Assembly (NCBI RefSeq): GCF_000224145.3
Contig: NC_020169.2
Span: forward strand, 2,344,662 to 2,408,661
DNA from: Ciona intestinalis
Taxonomy: Eukaryota > Chordata > Ascidiacea > Phlebobranchia > Cionidae
Direction: 5' to 3'
Length of the DNA stretch: 64,000 bases
In this document: positions 53,271 through 64,000 of the stretch, piece by piece
Layout of the letters: every line of letters begins with the position of its first letter
How positions within the stretch are numbered: position 1 is the stretch's first letter
The notes under the pieces: model-generated
The model's input: the letters and a program-made list of their open reading frames with translations, nothing else
Databases searched by the model: none
What the model was told of the DNA's origin: nothing
Position numbers and translations under genes: made by a program

Positions 53271-56200
53271 TCATACAATAAAGGACTCTTGTGTTTTGTA
53301 TTGTTTCCAGTCTTCTTCTTTATTCTCTTGTGATGATTTCTTAACCTGCTTAAAGAGGCGATATATAAATTGAAGACAAGAAAACATTGCTTATTTTATG
53401 GGCAAAATTACTGTATGATAATAATAAGATTTTTTGATTTACTTAAATAAATATGGGTTATTGTTCTTTAAAGGTGAATGAAACAACGTATCAAGGTTGT
53501 GTTTAAATAAACTTAGAAATTTATGGCATTACAATCTATGTTGAAGCATATAAATTACCTTTTTAATAGAAATTTTAATGATACCAACTGGTGGTTGTGC
53601 TGGCAGTGATGGAGGCTTCTGTATTGACATGTTGTCATTTAAACTCTGTGGGTACAAAACTTTATTACTTGAGTGTCCATATTGATTACGAATGAATAAA
53701 TAAAATAACACGTGTTTATCCCCACGTGAAGAGGCAACGAAAATCAAGGTGGGCCTGAGTTTTGTTTTACGCAAATCATACCCGTTTGAGAGTTACGACA
53801 GTCGTAAATGTGGGCGATCGACCTGTTTATGCGGGCCTGGTAATTATAAAGAAGATGGCGCAAACGTTATAAAGATTTCCATTCACCTCTTTTAAAATTT
53901 CGTTCTCTTGGGGTTGCTGTTCTCGCAGCAACGGTGGAACAAAACCACCTTTTCTTTTATAACGTGGCGGTGCTACCACCTCTTCTGTATCGGAAGGCCG
54001 GTGAAATGAACTTTGATCAATTGAAACAGATTTTGCTTTCGTCCCGCTGCTACGTAAAGACGACGGTCGGTCTTGTGAATTGAGACGGACGATTGGGTTC
54101 GTGCCCTGTACCTCAGCGCGTTTTTGCTCGCTGGAATTTTCGCTTGAAGTAAATGAGTTTCGTAATAAAGTTGAACGACCGCCGTCGTCTACTAGAACGT
54201 CATTCGGTTTGTTCGATTTCGCGCGCAAAAGGAACGAACGACGTCCACGCACGGATAAGGTCGATGTCCTGCTGAATGGTGACCGAAATGATGACGCACG
54301 ACTGGCTGTGCCGCCTGCGACGCTTTTCTCTTCACTCTCAAACGGATTTTTCTTTCCCTGGGACATGTAAACGAAAGAGACCAACGCGACCCAGCAGTAC
54401 ATCTGTTGGAGCAAAACATGTTACCTTCGTCAGTCACATGACGAAGCTTGTCCACGTACTTAAGCCAACAGTAATCTCACTAGGCAAACTCAACTTAATG
54501 TCGACACACCAAACCACTCAATGTGGGAGGAGAGTCCCATGTTAAATAAGCAAACCTTGTATAGGAAGTATATATGTTACAACAACCAAAATATTTCCAA
54601 GGCATGTGAACAACTAAAGCAAGTGATTAAAACTTACCAAACCCAGATATCGAACCCAGAACTCAATCAAGGAGAAAACGCCGAAAGCTGTCACCTGTTA
54701 ATTACAATAGTGATGTTGAATCAAGAAAACATACACATGTCAATCAGTACCACATGGAACCTAACCCAATATGCCCCGAAACAAACAACAGTATAGCCCG
54801 TATCAGCATTTTGGTTTGGTCCGCTGACAGTTATACTTTACAAAACGAAAACAAACTCAGAGTAGACTTACACAGAAAGGTAAAATATTCTAACCGTAGG
54901 AGACGTTTGCGTCTAAAGAATCACAACAACCCAAAACGTCGATAAAATTTGAATCAAATACGGTGGGGCAAGATGGGATACCGTTGCCACATAATATTCT
55001 ACATTTCCTGATAGAGTTTTAAACAATTAACAACGCTCTTTACAGTGGCGAGGCTAGGTTTATATATTTCTTTAAATGTTCTTTATTTAGCCCAACCCAT
55101 TATACTTACATGTGGATATAGAAACAGTTGACCGTAGCAGGTAGCTTTGACGAGAAAATCAACTAAAAAGCAAACCGGTATCACCACAAGACTTGGATAA
55201 ATCAAATAAAGATTTTCCTAAAACGACATAATGTTAAGTTCTTTATTTTGTTTTTTTAAAGATGACCATCTCGTATGCTAGAGTGTATGCTAGAGCGTAG
55301 AATTGTTTATTTGGGATTATTAAAGCAGGATTTAAACTATAATCCTCTCGGCAGTAAGTAAAACAATCTAATTGGTCATTGAGTATATACGGTGGAGGAA
55401 GATGGGAGACCTTTTTATAATTTCTCGTAACATTTGGTCGTAAACAAAACACATTTAAAAAACTATAAAGCCTTATCTTCACGACTCCTATAGGCGGTTG
55501 TTAATTGTTTAAAACACAATTAGGATATTTGGATATAATGGGCTAAAAGTGTCCCATCTCCCCCCACGGTACTATATAAAAATACTTACAAACCACGGGC
55601 TTAAAATGGCAGCCAGACCGTCCACAACTTGAAGCGATAATATTGCAAGCTCAACATAAATTCCAATGATCTTTTGCTCTGGGGACAAAAGTTGCGCTCA
55701 AACTTACTGCTAAGTGTATATTTATAAAGCCATCAACGTTGTTGCGATAAACACTACTTTAATGCATTTATAATAAGCTGAAAGCTATAGTAGGATTGGG
55801 GAAGATGGGACAGCGGTTTATTCTGTTTTCTCGTCCCATTTGGTAGTAAACAAAGAAAATTAAAAGAAGTATAAAACCGTATGCCCACGACTCTCATGGG
55901 CCGTTGTTAATTTTTCAACACGATCAGGATATTTGAATAGTATGTGCTAAATGTGTCCCATCTTCTCCTATATACTATATGTAATTATCAACAGCATTGG
56001 AAATAATGTTGAAATTCCAAAACCCGAAGGATATGAAGAAACCACCTGTCCAGTGCGATTCATTGTTAAGGATTTGTTCTGGTATCGATTTTATGCATGA
56101 TGCTGGCAAAGGGCAAGTCGACTACGTTGTTAAACGTAAGTGTTTAAAATGAAAGGACTCCTTTATTACCCAAAAGTAGTCGTTTATCATAGGTTACTGT

Positions 56201-56681
56201 GGGTACCTTTAAAAATTCATGCCACCTCATACACACTATCACAAGCTGTTACTGTGTCCGCAGTAATTTACATTTAAATCGTTAACCAATGAATTTGCAT
56301 AGGTTATATACCTGTTTGTGGTAGATCATAGTCTATTTTCGTCATTCCCCACATTGAAAGAAGTAATACACGCAAAGCACTCTGCAGCTGCATTTATAAA
56401 TGGTATATATGTTATTAACGTTGCTGAACTCACACTTTATCAAAAGCACAGTAAGTTTGCTAAAATATGAATTTCGAAACCAAGTAAAAAACATTGCACA
56501 AAGCGGATAATAACACTTACGAAAAGTTTCCATCCAGTCCCGCCTACAGCTGCCTTCAGTTCTCGTTTCAGACAGAAACATACTCGATAATGTCGCAAAA
56601 GTGGTATTTGTACGATTCCCCAATCGATCGTCTTCATATTCAAAATCGGTGCTTAACAAAGCATACTTATCACAATCTACA
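53271..56681 (-). CDS. Multi-pass membrane protein with long disordered tail, family unknown, N-terminus missing
   Basis: Predicted by joining small exons: 56681-56521 (less certain), 55678-55590, 55217-55110, 54694-54638, 54402-53887, 53645-53559 and 53345-53271 (stop). All phases agree, and each boundary has a usable GT/AG (mostly GTAAGT with pyrimidine-rich AG). The first exon gives an extracellular-looking stretch with NRT and NTT glycosylation sites and SCRRDWMETF. The next three plus the start of the fifth give hydrophobic spans (IIGIYVELAILSLQVVDGLA, SLVVIPVCFLVDFLVKATCY, VTAFGVFSLIEFWVRYLGL, MYCWVALVSFVYM). The rest is a ~210-residue basic, Ser-rich cytoplasmic tail (SQGKKNPFESEEKSV, RYKRKGGFVPPLL) ending in ESFIV, a possible class II PDZ ligand. 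Three spans after a glycosylated loop suggest a tetraspan protein whose first span lies upstream of 56681. I do not recognise the family. Confidence 0.55.
54958..55100 (+). mobile_element. MITE copy, right end truncated
   Basis: TACGGTGGGGCAAGATGGGA onward, with TGATAGAGTTTTAAACAATT and AAATGTTCTTTATTTA, then lost. It lies in an intron of the membrane-protein gene. Confidence 0.7.
55388..55577 (-). mobile_element. MITE copy, full length
   Basis: TATACGGTGGAGGAAGATGG at one end, AAGTGTCCCATCTCCCCCCA at the other. Ends 13 bp before an exon of the membrane-protein gene. Confidence 0.8.
55784..55980 (-). mobile_element. MITE copy, full length
   Basis: CTATAGTAGGATTGGGGAAG at one end, ATGTGTCCCATCTTCTCCTA at the other. 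Third copy within 1 kb. Confidence 0.8.
56326..56387 (-). CDS. Possible alternative terminal exon of the membrane-protein gene
   Basis: Begins after an ATGCAG acceptor, is in phase with the 56521 donor, and reads AECFACITSFNVGNDENRL then stop. It would give a short secreted form instead of the membrane form. Supported only by phase and splice sites. Confidence 0.2.
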
Positions 56682-58480
56682 CTGAAATTGAACAAAGAAT
56701 AAAAATAATGGGGTGATTTTAGCTTCACTCTAAGACTACTTTACCAGCTATAGGCTACGTTTACACCATATTATGTGGGCCTGTCAGATCTTAATCACTA
56801 AACCTGCACTTAATTTGTTAACTCCTGGTACAAGAACTTACCATTACCGAAGTGTACATTGAGTAGTGTTCATGCACTAATGCCTATCGCGTGGCAAACG
56901 TAATCCTTGGTACAGCTTACTACTAAGCTGCAATCAATGTACATGAAAATATCGCTGTGTGCTCAAGCAGAACTGAATGGCTGTACGGTAACAAATACAT
57001 GGTCGTTGCAATCTTGACAAGCAATCACATTTTTATAAAGTATACGCCACTCTGGAAACACGTTCGGTAGAAGTTTTGACACTGACATAACGCTCAGAAC
57101 TGTTTAAATTACCTGCACTCGAGTTCTAATTGCAATTAGTCATATGGCAACCGACAAATGTATGCTGCACTTCTCTACACTTGTCAATTTTATTTTGCAA
57201 ATCAATTTAAAACGCATGGCCAGTGACAAATTGATGATCAAGTCTAAAGGCGTCGAAGAAATCAATTAATACAGCCAGAAAGGGGAAACGCGCACGTCGT
57301 TTGATTGCTAGATCCCTATATACTGTTGAGTAAATTGATTTTACTCGCCGCACTGGCAACGGTCAATTACTACGTACCTTGAGGCGAAGCGAGAATAAAT
57401 GGAAAAGAAGAACGTTCAATCTGAATGAATGAAAATCATTTACCCACTCGTGGTGGGGCATCTAACATTCGCTATAACATATCTGCTGGTCGAAATAGTA
57501 TAAATAACCATAAAGCTTGTAACAGTATTAACACACTACAAACTCTTTCCTGAATGCTATACATCGCTCTACCTGTAGCTTGATTTTGTGTGCGAACATG
57601 ATTACGTAATAACGTATATAACGTTTCTGTTTACTTGCTTATCCGGTAACGATTTGCGTGGCACGTCAAACGAGCTACGAAAAGACTCTATTTATTATTC
57701 ATTGACTTTCAGTTGTCTGCTTTTTTCGAAGCCATATTGGTTGTCATGCTGCCCTTGTCTTGGCAAGCAGCTTTTCGGTCTCAGTCAGGCAACTCATTTC
57801 GTTACATTATTGCGCATTGGAGCGTGGAGTTGCCGACAATCGTTCGTGCAATTGGCCAACAGAGATATTTGGACAATACAAATATTTGTACCTGTGGAAC
57901 GGACACCAGATAAATACGCAGGAAAATGAAAATGATTAGATCTTTTATACAGGGGTTCATGTAACTTGTGAAATGTTTTTTTTTTTATTTGTTCTTGAGA
58001 GAATATGCATGGATAAATCTGGGCTGTATATATGTCATTAGCATATTTACTCATTCGATTTCGTTCATATAAACAGATATATAGTAGAGTGGGGGAAGAT
58101 GGAACACCTCTAGCCCACATTATCCAAATTTAATGATCGTGTTTTTTAAGAATTAACAACGGTCTATGAGAGTCGTAAGGGTGCGGTTTCATATTTCTTC
58201 CAATGTTCTTTGTTTACTACCAAATGGGACGAGAATTAGATCGAAAAGGCTTCCCCCATCCTACTATATACATTGCCGCGTGTACAGGTACTTGTTTTTT
58301 TTCTTGAAAGTTCGGCTTGCCGCTGAAACATATTTCATATAAATCCGCAGCTTTTTTTCTAACAAAATATTGCCTCTGAGTCACTGTGACTGCTACTCGT
58401 TAGCAAGGCTTAGGCACGAGACCTGAAATGCCATCTATGTAATGCAATAGTGTTTTTGTTTCGGGTGGCTGGCGCTGGAA
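56682..58480. other. Interval with no firm gene
   Basis: Probably holds the missing 5' part of the membrane-protein gene. A stretch near 57713-57900 is open in all three plus frames and also on the minus strand, and I cannot choose a frame. A fragment near 57425-57500 resembles SINE sequence. Confidence 0.4.
58079..58270 (+). mobile_element. MITE copy, full length
   Basis: TATAGTAGAGTGGGGGAAGA at the left; the right end is a shortened TTCCCCCATCCTACTATATA. The interior closely matches the family (AACGGTCTATGAGAGTCGTA). Confidence 0.8.
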
Positions 58481-58895
58481 CGTTTAAGTCAAGTGTAAAG
58501 TTTGCAGCAGCATTTTTTTGCAATAAATACAATTTATGCATGACTGGAGACCATTTTCAAATTGTATTAAACTCTCACAATGTATATAGTTTGTAACAGT
58601 AACGATTCCTATTAGTAGTACGTTATAAACTAAACACGGTTTACAACACAAAACAAAGGGGGTAGATGTTTCATAATGAAGAAAAACTACGCAAACAGCA
58701 ACAAAATATGAAGAACGAAAGCCTTGAAAAATGTTTTGCATGAATACACCTTATCTGTCTATTTGAGTTTTTGTGTAGTGTTCGTATGTCCTTTAAATAT
58801 GCGAGTGCGTTTTGTTACTGGAATGTGGTATTACAATGATTGATGTCCTTCTTAAAATACTGGTACCACCATTCCACGTCTTTGTGCAACCACAC

Positions 58896-61663
58896 TTATA
58901 AATATTGTGCGCTAAACCAAAGTAAAAGGGCAGTCAGCATCGTCGCTAGTGGGTGCTGCAGAGCACTCGCTGAATTCTTATTGCACAGATCTCCGTTGCA
59001 GCAGTTCATGTCGCAGGACTTGACCATTCCACGGATATTTTCAGGCACAAACTGCATCACTATATCGCAGGTGAAACTTTCACATACTACAGTAGGCTGA
59101 CACTGCGTGAGAATCATGGACCCGGTGTCTGCATGGTTTAAATTAAGATGAGATAAAGATAGCATGTTTTAGTTGATAATCATATTTGTTTAACTTTTTT
59201 AGAACATTAATTGCGACACAAACGCTAAACCCGCAGCTTTAAATATAGTTCTATAAGAGTTTCGTGGTAACACGCTATAGCCTACCCACAAAACTTCCGT
59301 ATAATAAGTCAATAACGACTGCAATTGCCGTCAATTGCTATAGTCAACGAACAGTCATAAAGAAACTTTAAAAAAGCATTACGTACTCTGCGGTGTACCA
59401 TCTGAAATCACCAAAGATGCCAACAAACATGACGTATCAGACCCGAACTGCTCATTTACTGGGCACGTAACTGCTTGAGTGTCGTCGAATAAAAGACCTC
59501 TGCTTGGACTGGTCTGACGTAACCCGGTATAGCATTTTCGTTGGTTGGCTGTAAACAAGGCAATCGTTAAGTGGTTTATGGAGAGGTCGATTGCGGCCAT
59601 TATGACTTGATTAGTCGCTTTGTTTGGCACAGTACTGTATGTGTCATATAATAACAGTTTGAAAACCACAAAAAATGTTTACTACTTAAATGTTATTTCA
59701 CCTTTAGTTACCCTTGTGTTTTGAAATATTGTTCTCGGCTACAGTAGTTGTGCGTTACATTAAAAATGTGGTTGGAAAAAACGAACTCACGTCCTGCTTC
59801 TGGTATTGAAATGTTTTGACTAAACGTGGGATTACAGAGATCAGATGAGTTGCAACAATCCAAGCTACAGTTGGTGATGTTGAATCCGGTAACCTCTTCT
59901 CCCTCTTCTTCTTGACCTCTCATGCTCCTTAACAATTCATCGCAACTTGCATCTTCGTCGCTACATTCGCTCGAGCAAGAGCCGAGGTAGACTTTTGCTG
60001 CACGTAATAAAGGACGTGGAATGTTTAGGTTTCTATTAATCTCCCACAAAGTAACAAACATAGTAGCCTAACTCGTAAGCTGGCACGAGGTGTATGAACA
60101 CCCGTGTTATAACGACTGTCGGTTTTCGGCCACGCGAGGATAAAGTAAGTTACATACATTCGAAACGTGGGGAGGTTCTACAGTGTGGAACGCCATGCGG
60201 AACCTGAGATTTAGGCCATTGGTAAAAAATAATTGGTGGAAAAAAATTGACCCATGTCGTGGCAATAAATTTTAGTGAAAAGATTACAGTGCTTATTAGA
60301 TACGAGTAAAATCACGCCTGGGAACCTGAAATCCAGGCCAGAGTTGGCTTAATATAAATACATGGATGCTGATAAAACTTTCTCCCTGCCAATCATAGAG
60401 AATGACCAATGTACGTGGTATATTATCAGCCGCTTTTGCGATACTGTCATGTGAAACAGGCTACTACTTATATGTGCCAAGCATCATCATAATATAGACC
60501 GCTTTAGGGATAAATTAGACACGAAAAGCGTTTTACGATATATTTACACCGATAAATAATAGATTGCCACGCAGGATTTTTCACCGCTGTAAAATCGGGC
60601 TGTATCAGGTCCAAGCGCTTAAACTGTTGACAAAAATGGATAAACGTACCATTTTCCGTTTAAACTACATTGCAAACTTTAGTTTGAATGACTGAACCCA
60701 AAAAGGAATGCATGACACGGCGTGTTTACGTAGGTTATAAAATTATAACATTACATCAAGTACAGATTTGGTATGCTCTAATTTAAACCGCAGTAATGTC
60801 AGCAATGTACAGCAAGATTCAATTTAGTACATTACGAAATTGAATCGACGGAAGTTGCGGCCTTTACTATCCTTTATGCCAAAACACCATTTAACAACAA
60901 TAACAGAATAGTAAACCGTGGATGCGTTGAAGCCACCACTGCACAGTGGCGGCTACATTGTGGTCCCTAGAGTGACTTGCGGACGCAGTGTTAGTACTCC
61001 GCCAATTAAATTATCGCTTCCCCGACCTTCAAACTGATTTATAAATTCAAATAAATGGAAGTTATCCTGTCCGTTGCGTCAGCGCGTCTACCAAAACAAT
61101 AACAACATTTGCGATAGGTTTTGAAGACGTGTGCCAGACCCAAATACAAAATTAATTTAAATAGTTCGGTACTTTGGTAAGAAGGAAATATAGCTTACTG
61201 CTTGTAGATTCGCCCATTGACATTTCTGCAGTAGCAGTCAGGCAAGATTTGCTTGTTTCTGGAGGACAATCTTGCTCGTAAACACTTCCTGATAAGTGTC
61301 GTCCGTTCATCGTCGTGACGAACCCGGAATTGCACCGCAGAGCCAATGACACTGTGCATAATGAAATGAACTAAGACTATAAGTGGTGCAATACAGTAAT
61401 CGATTCTGTATTGGCATTGTATACACCCCAAAGCATCGGATCCTCCCAAAAGGTCCAATTAAAATTTAATAACGTGTAAGTGGGGGAAACATATGCACAG
61501 CTTGAATAATAAATGGGCCAACTATTCTTTTAGGATCAATGTACGGGAACACAAATCAAATTAGTAATTTTCAAACTGTAAAAAATAGGCTTAATAAAAA
61601 ATCCTGAAGATTCATACCTGCAAAGAGCGATGCGACCATCAATATTATAATCGTGCCTTTCAT
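58896..61663 (-). CDS. GPI-anchored protein with two Ly6/uPAR (LU) domains
   Basis: Five exons in phase: 61663-61618, 61351-61199, 59997-59791, 59548-59387 and 59128-58896, 266 residues. Signal peptide MKGTIIILMVASLFAVSLA. The first three-finger domain runs from LRCNSGFVTTMNG through CPPETSKSC and GSCSSECSDEDASC to NCSLDCCNSSDLCNP. The second runs from RKCYTGLRQTSPSRG through TQCQPTVVCESFTCD to SCDMNCCNGDLCNK. CCNxxxLCN is the LU-domain C-terminal signature and appears twice. The hydrophobic end (HPLATMLTALLLWFSAQYL) after a small-residue NKNSASA stretch fits a GPI-attachment signal. An acidic loop (GQEEEGEEVTG) interrupts domain 1. LU proteins act as receptors, adhesion or immune regulators; the ligand is unknown. 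A SINE sits in intron 2. Confidence 0.85.
60040..60162 (+). mobile_element. SINE tail in LU-gene intron 2
   Basis: CCCACAAAGTAACAAACATA, CTGGCACGAGGTGTATGAAC, TTCGGCCACGCGAGGATAAA, and GTAAGTTACATACATTC. Its start lies within 50 bp of the exon 3 acceptor. Confidence 0.75.
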
Positions 61664-64000
61664 TTCGTTAGATTTGTCTTCCCAATATTCCGACTATGCC
61701 TATCCACCCTGCAAGTACTCGAATATTTAAACACTGTCGACGTACTTTTATCTTGTTAAACACAAATAACAGATTCACCATCGGGCGAATTACTGGTAAT
61801 TTAAAAACGTAGCGCTGCTCCAGAGCTAGCATTTAAGCAATGAAATAACCGCACTCTAATCCGACTAACGCCCTAGGCAAAGCGCTTAAGGCAGTTTCGA
61901 TGTATTGACAATTGAAACTCTGTCAACTGGGAACGGGACAGTAGCCACGGGTGTTGTAGCAGACTGCGCTGACTTCTCATTGGCATTCCACATCGACATT
62001 TACTTGATTGACCACACGCGGCTGTGCCAGTTTTTAAAGCTCCGGTCATTTCCCTTCTTGTTCACAGGAAATAATTTCCCTGAGGATAACTAAGTTAATC
62101 TTACAAATCACTTTCAACAGTCAAGCTCAAAACGCGTTATACATGGCTGTACAGACTTAGCTTTGAAATCCTACACTAAACCCGTGTAACGTTTACAAAT
62201 TTTCTATACCGGAAGTAGTTCAGAAGTACGACCGCTGACAATAACTGTTTTCCAACCCCTTTCCCTCGAGCGAGTTACAACCGCTACGAAAGTCGGGTCA
62301 CTCAATTACTACAATCAAATCACAACAATTCGCGCGACAAAAAAACGAAAAGGACATCAATGTAAATTGCGTTACGTCTAATAGCGCAATATTTATTCTG
62401 CTCGCAACCTCTTTCAATACAATCTTTACGTCTATGGCATCACCTGGACTGGCTTTGATTATGCGCTACTGCCAGCAAGTTTTTCAGAATGAGCCTTTTT
62501 TGATATGTCTCGCATAAATTAGGTATGCGGCTTGATCATATTGATCAATATTGATGTGCCAATTTTCCTATGAGAGTAATCTGCACTGTCGTTCACACGC
62601 ATCATAAAGAGCAGAGGCGAAGATTAGAACTACACCATTAAAAACCGCCAAGAAGCTACACTGACAACAAGTCGCAATAAAAACAAAGATTTTTATACGC
62701 AGCCAAGTTAAATGTACGAAGCAGTACTACCAAGGGATCCGTTCAACTAATAATACCTATATCTGCTAACATCTCAAACAATATTATATTCGCTGTCCAA
62801 GCATGTCCAGAAGTTATTGGTTTGGCTCGATAGTAATTGCATATATCGAATATACGTCCAGGGAGTATGACCTACCCCGGCGTTAACTGCGAATGAATGC
62901 CATAAAGTTAAGCGAGCGACCAAGTAAGGTTGTAAAACATCTGTTCCATTTCTTTCGCGCGTTTGGACATTGGGGGTGACATCGGTCATTTGCGGTCGCT
63001 TGGCACGTCACAATTACAACAGCAATTTAGCGCAGCTGTCCACACTGGAGAAGTAATTTACTATACGACATGGCTATATTGCATCCGTCGTAAAAGATTC
63101 CGTGTAATAACAATAAGTATTTAATATCGCGACTTTTTACAGCATATAAAATATATATTCCTTTAAAGAACTTGTACCAACAGTTCAATTCAGGCAATAA
63201 CAATATCCCGAACATGACTTTCCTGTTTGCTTATGCTCTTTAATTGGCGTGGTCCTTCCTACAAAGCTGCGAACGTAGTGTGTATATCCGTACTTTCAAT
63301 AATGTATAATGTATCGTTCAAAAAGCTCCAATTAGTACGCCGTTCTGTACAGCTAATTGAACTCGAATGACCTTGTTTAGTCTGTAAGTTATTGGTCATT
63401 TGAGTTCAACTGAATTACCAAGGTGACTTGAATATCATATTCCAAATCTGACAGATATGTTCAGTAAACTACATACTAAAACATAGTCTTGCCTGCGGAA
63501 GTACGAACTATTTTGGCAATAACGTAATGTATAGTAGGGTGGGAAAAGATGGGGCACCCTTTCGTTATATTTTCCCGTCGCATTTAGTATAGCAAACAAA
63601 ACAACAACAAAAAGTTATAGAACCGTATCGCCACGACTTTCATAGGCCGTTGTCAATTGTTTAAAACACGATCAGAATATTTGGATATTATGTGCTAAAG
63701 GTGTCCCATCTTACCCCACATAACTGTATAAAATATTACGCAGATTTCACACCTTGCAGCCGGTTTAATAGCCTGCATTTTGAATCTCGTTTACGATACC
63801 TACGCTTAGTAGAGATCGCAGATATAGCAAGATTATAATATAGATGTAATAGTTGTCACGGATACCCTAATTAATCATGTTTAATTTTTACACCCCAACC
63901 ACTTTAAAAAGGTGTTTTTTTATTTCTATGTCAACTTCTCAAAGCGGGAATTTTAACAGTTTTGGTTTTGTTTCCTATTTCTATTACGAGAGAATTTTTC
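61664..64000. other. Terminal stretch without a supported gene
   Basis: The first few hundred bases are the LU-gene 5' flank. Open frames at 61905-62093, 62774-62989 and 63027-63215 lack start or splice context. One full MITE near the end. Confidence 0.5.
63529..63730 (-). mobile_element. MITE copy, full length
   Basis: TATAGTAGGGTGGGAAAAGA at one end, AAGGTGTCCCATCTTACCCC at the other, with ATAGAACCGTATCGCCACGA inside. Confidence 0.8.

Noticed and set aside
54521-54945. Plus-strand open frames with KRRRKL-like basic stretches
   Set aside because: They run antisense to the 54638-54694 exon of the minus-strand membrane gene, start after a stop and show no splice partner.
56006-56132. Possible plus-strand exon starting MLKFQNPKDMKKPP with a CGTAAGTG donor
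   Set aside because: Another frame of the same bases looks equally coding, no downstream acceptor fits clearly, and it lies in an intron of the minus-strand gene.
57588-57929. Stretch open in all three plus frames and on the minus strand
   Set aside because: No frame shows a known motif or consistent splice phase; the openness may be chance or a cryptic minus exon.
61905-62093. 62-codon plus-strand frame rich in hydrophobic residues
   Set aside because: No ATG start, no splice sites and no recognisable family; it sits in the LU-gene upstream region.

Overview
The window reads as nuclear DNA of a tunicate, most likely Ciona (C. intestinalis type). This rests on compact AT-rich genes with many short GT-AG introns, chordate-type gene content (TUBGCP3, DDX3/PL10, ETFB, PEX11, a kelch-like protein, IkappaB), and a dense load of two small repeats. 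One is a ~190 bp MITE whose ends read GGTGGGGGAAGATGGGACAC. The other is a tRNA-derived SINE whose tail runs into GTAAGTTACATTCATTC. The species call is inference; the gene calls come from translated exons whose splice phases I checked by hand.

Layout. 1-867 (-): 5' part of a secreted CUB-domain gene that leaves the window. 2582-3646 (+): small unrecognised secreted or membrane gene. 5.8-12.2 kb: two nearly identical AANAT-like GNAT acetyltransferase genes, tail to tail in a large inverted duplication whose introns are also conserved. 13.9-22.1 kb (+): complete 18-exon TUBGCP3. 22.8-31.0 kb (+): complete 18-exon DDX3/PL10 RNA helicase with a ~1.7 kb 3' UTR. 33.2-37.6 kb (-): 12-exon BTB-BACK-kelch gene. 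38.1-38.8 kb (-): intronless PEX11. 40.0-41.1 kb (+): intronless IkappaB with three DSGxxS degrons. 41.7-42.7 kb (+): intronless aldo-keto reductase, followed by a damaged copy. 44.3-46.6 kb (-): 7-exon ETFB. 47.8-50.4 kb (-): TKL/RIPK-like kinase with an unknown C-terminal domain. 51.5-52.9 kb (+): CCDC86/Cgr1-family gene. 53.3-56.7 kb (-): multi-pass membrane protein built from tiny exons, hidden from simple ORF calling. 58.9-61.7 kb (-): GPI-anchored protein with two Ly6/uPAR (LU) domains. The last 2.3 kb show no gene.

Working together. IkappaB and the kinase are candidate parts of NF-kappaB/innate signalling. Two identical 11-bp palindromic kappaB-type sites (GGGGAATCCCC) lie upstream of IkappaB and in the divergent interval between the kinase and CCDC86. 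This suggests, but does not prove, feedback control. TUBGCP3, DDX3, PEX11, ETFB and CCDC86 are housekeeping genes. IkappaB and the AKR are spaced closely enough to ask whether they form a tunicate-style operon. I found no virus-derived element and no CRISPR array.
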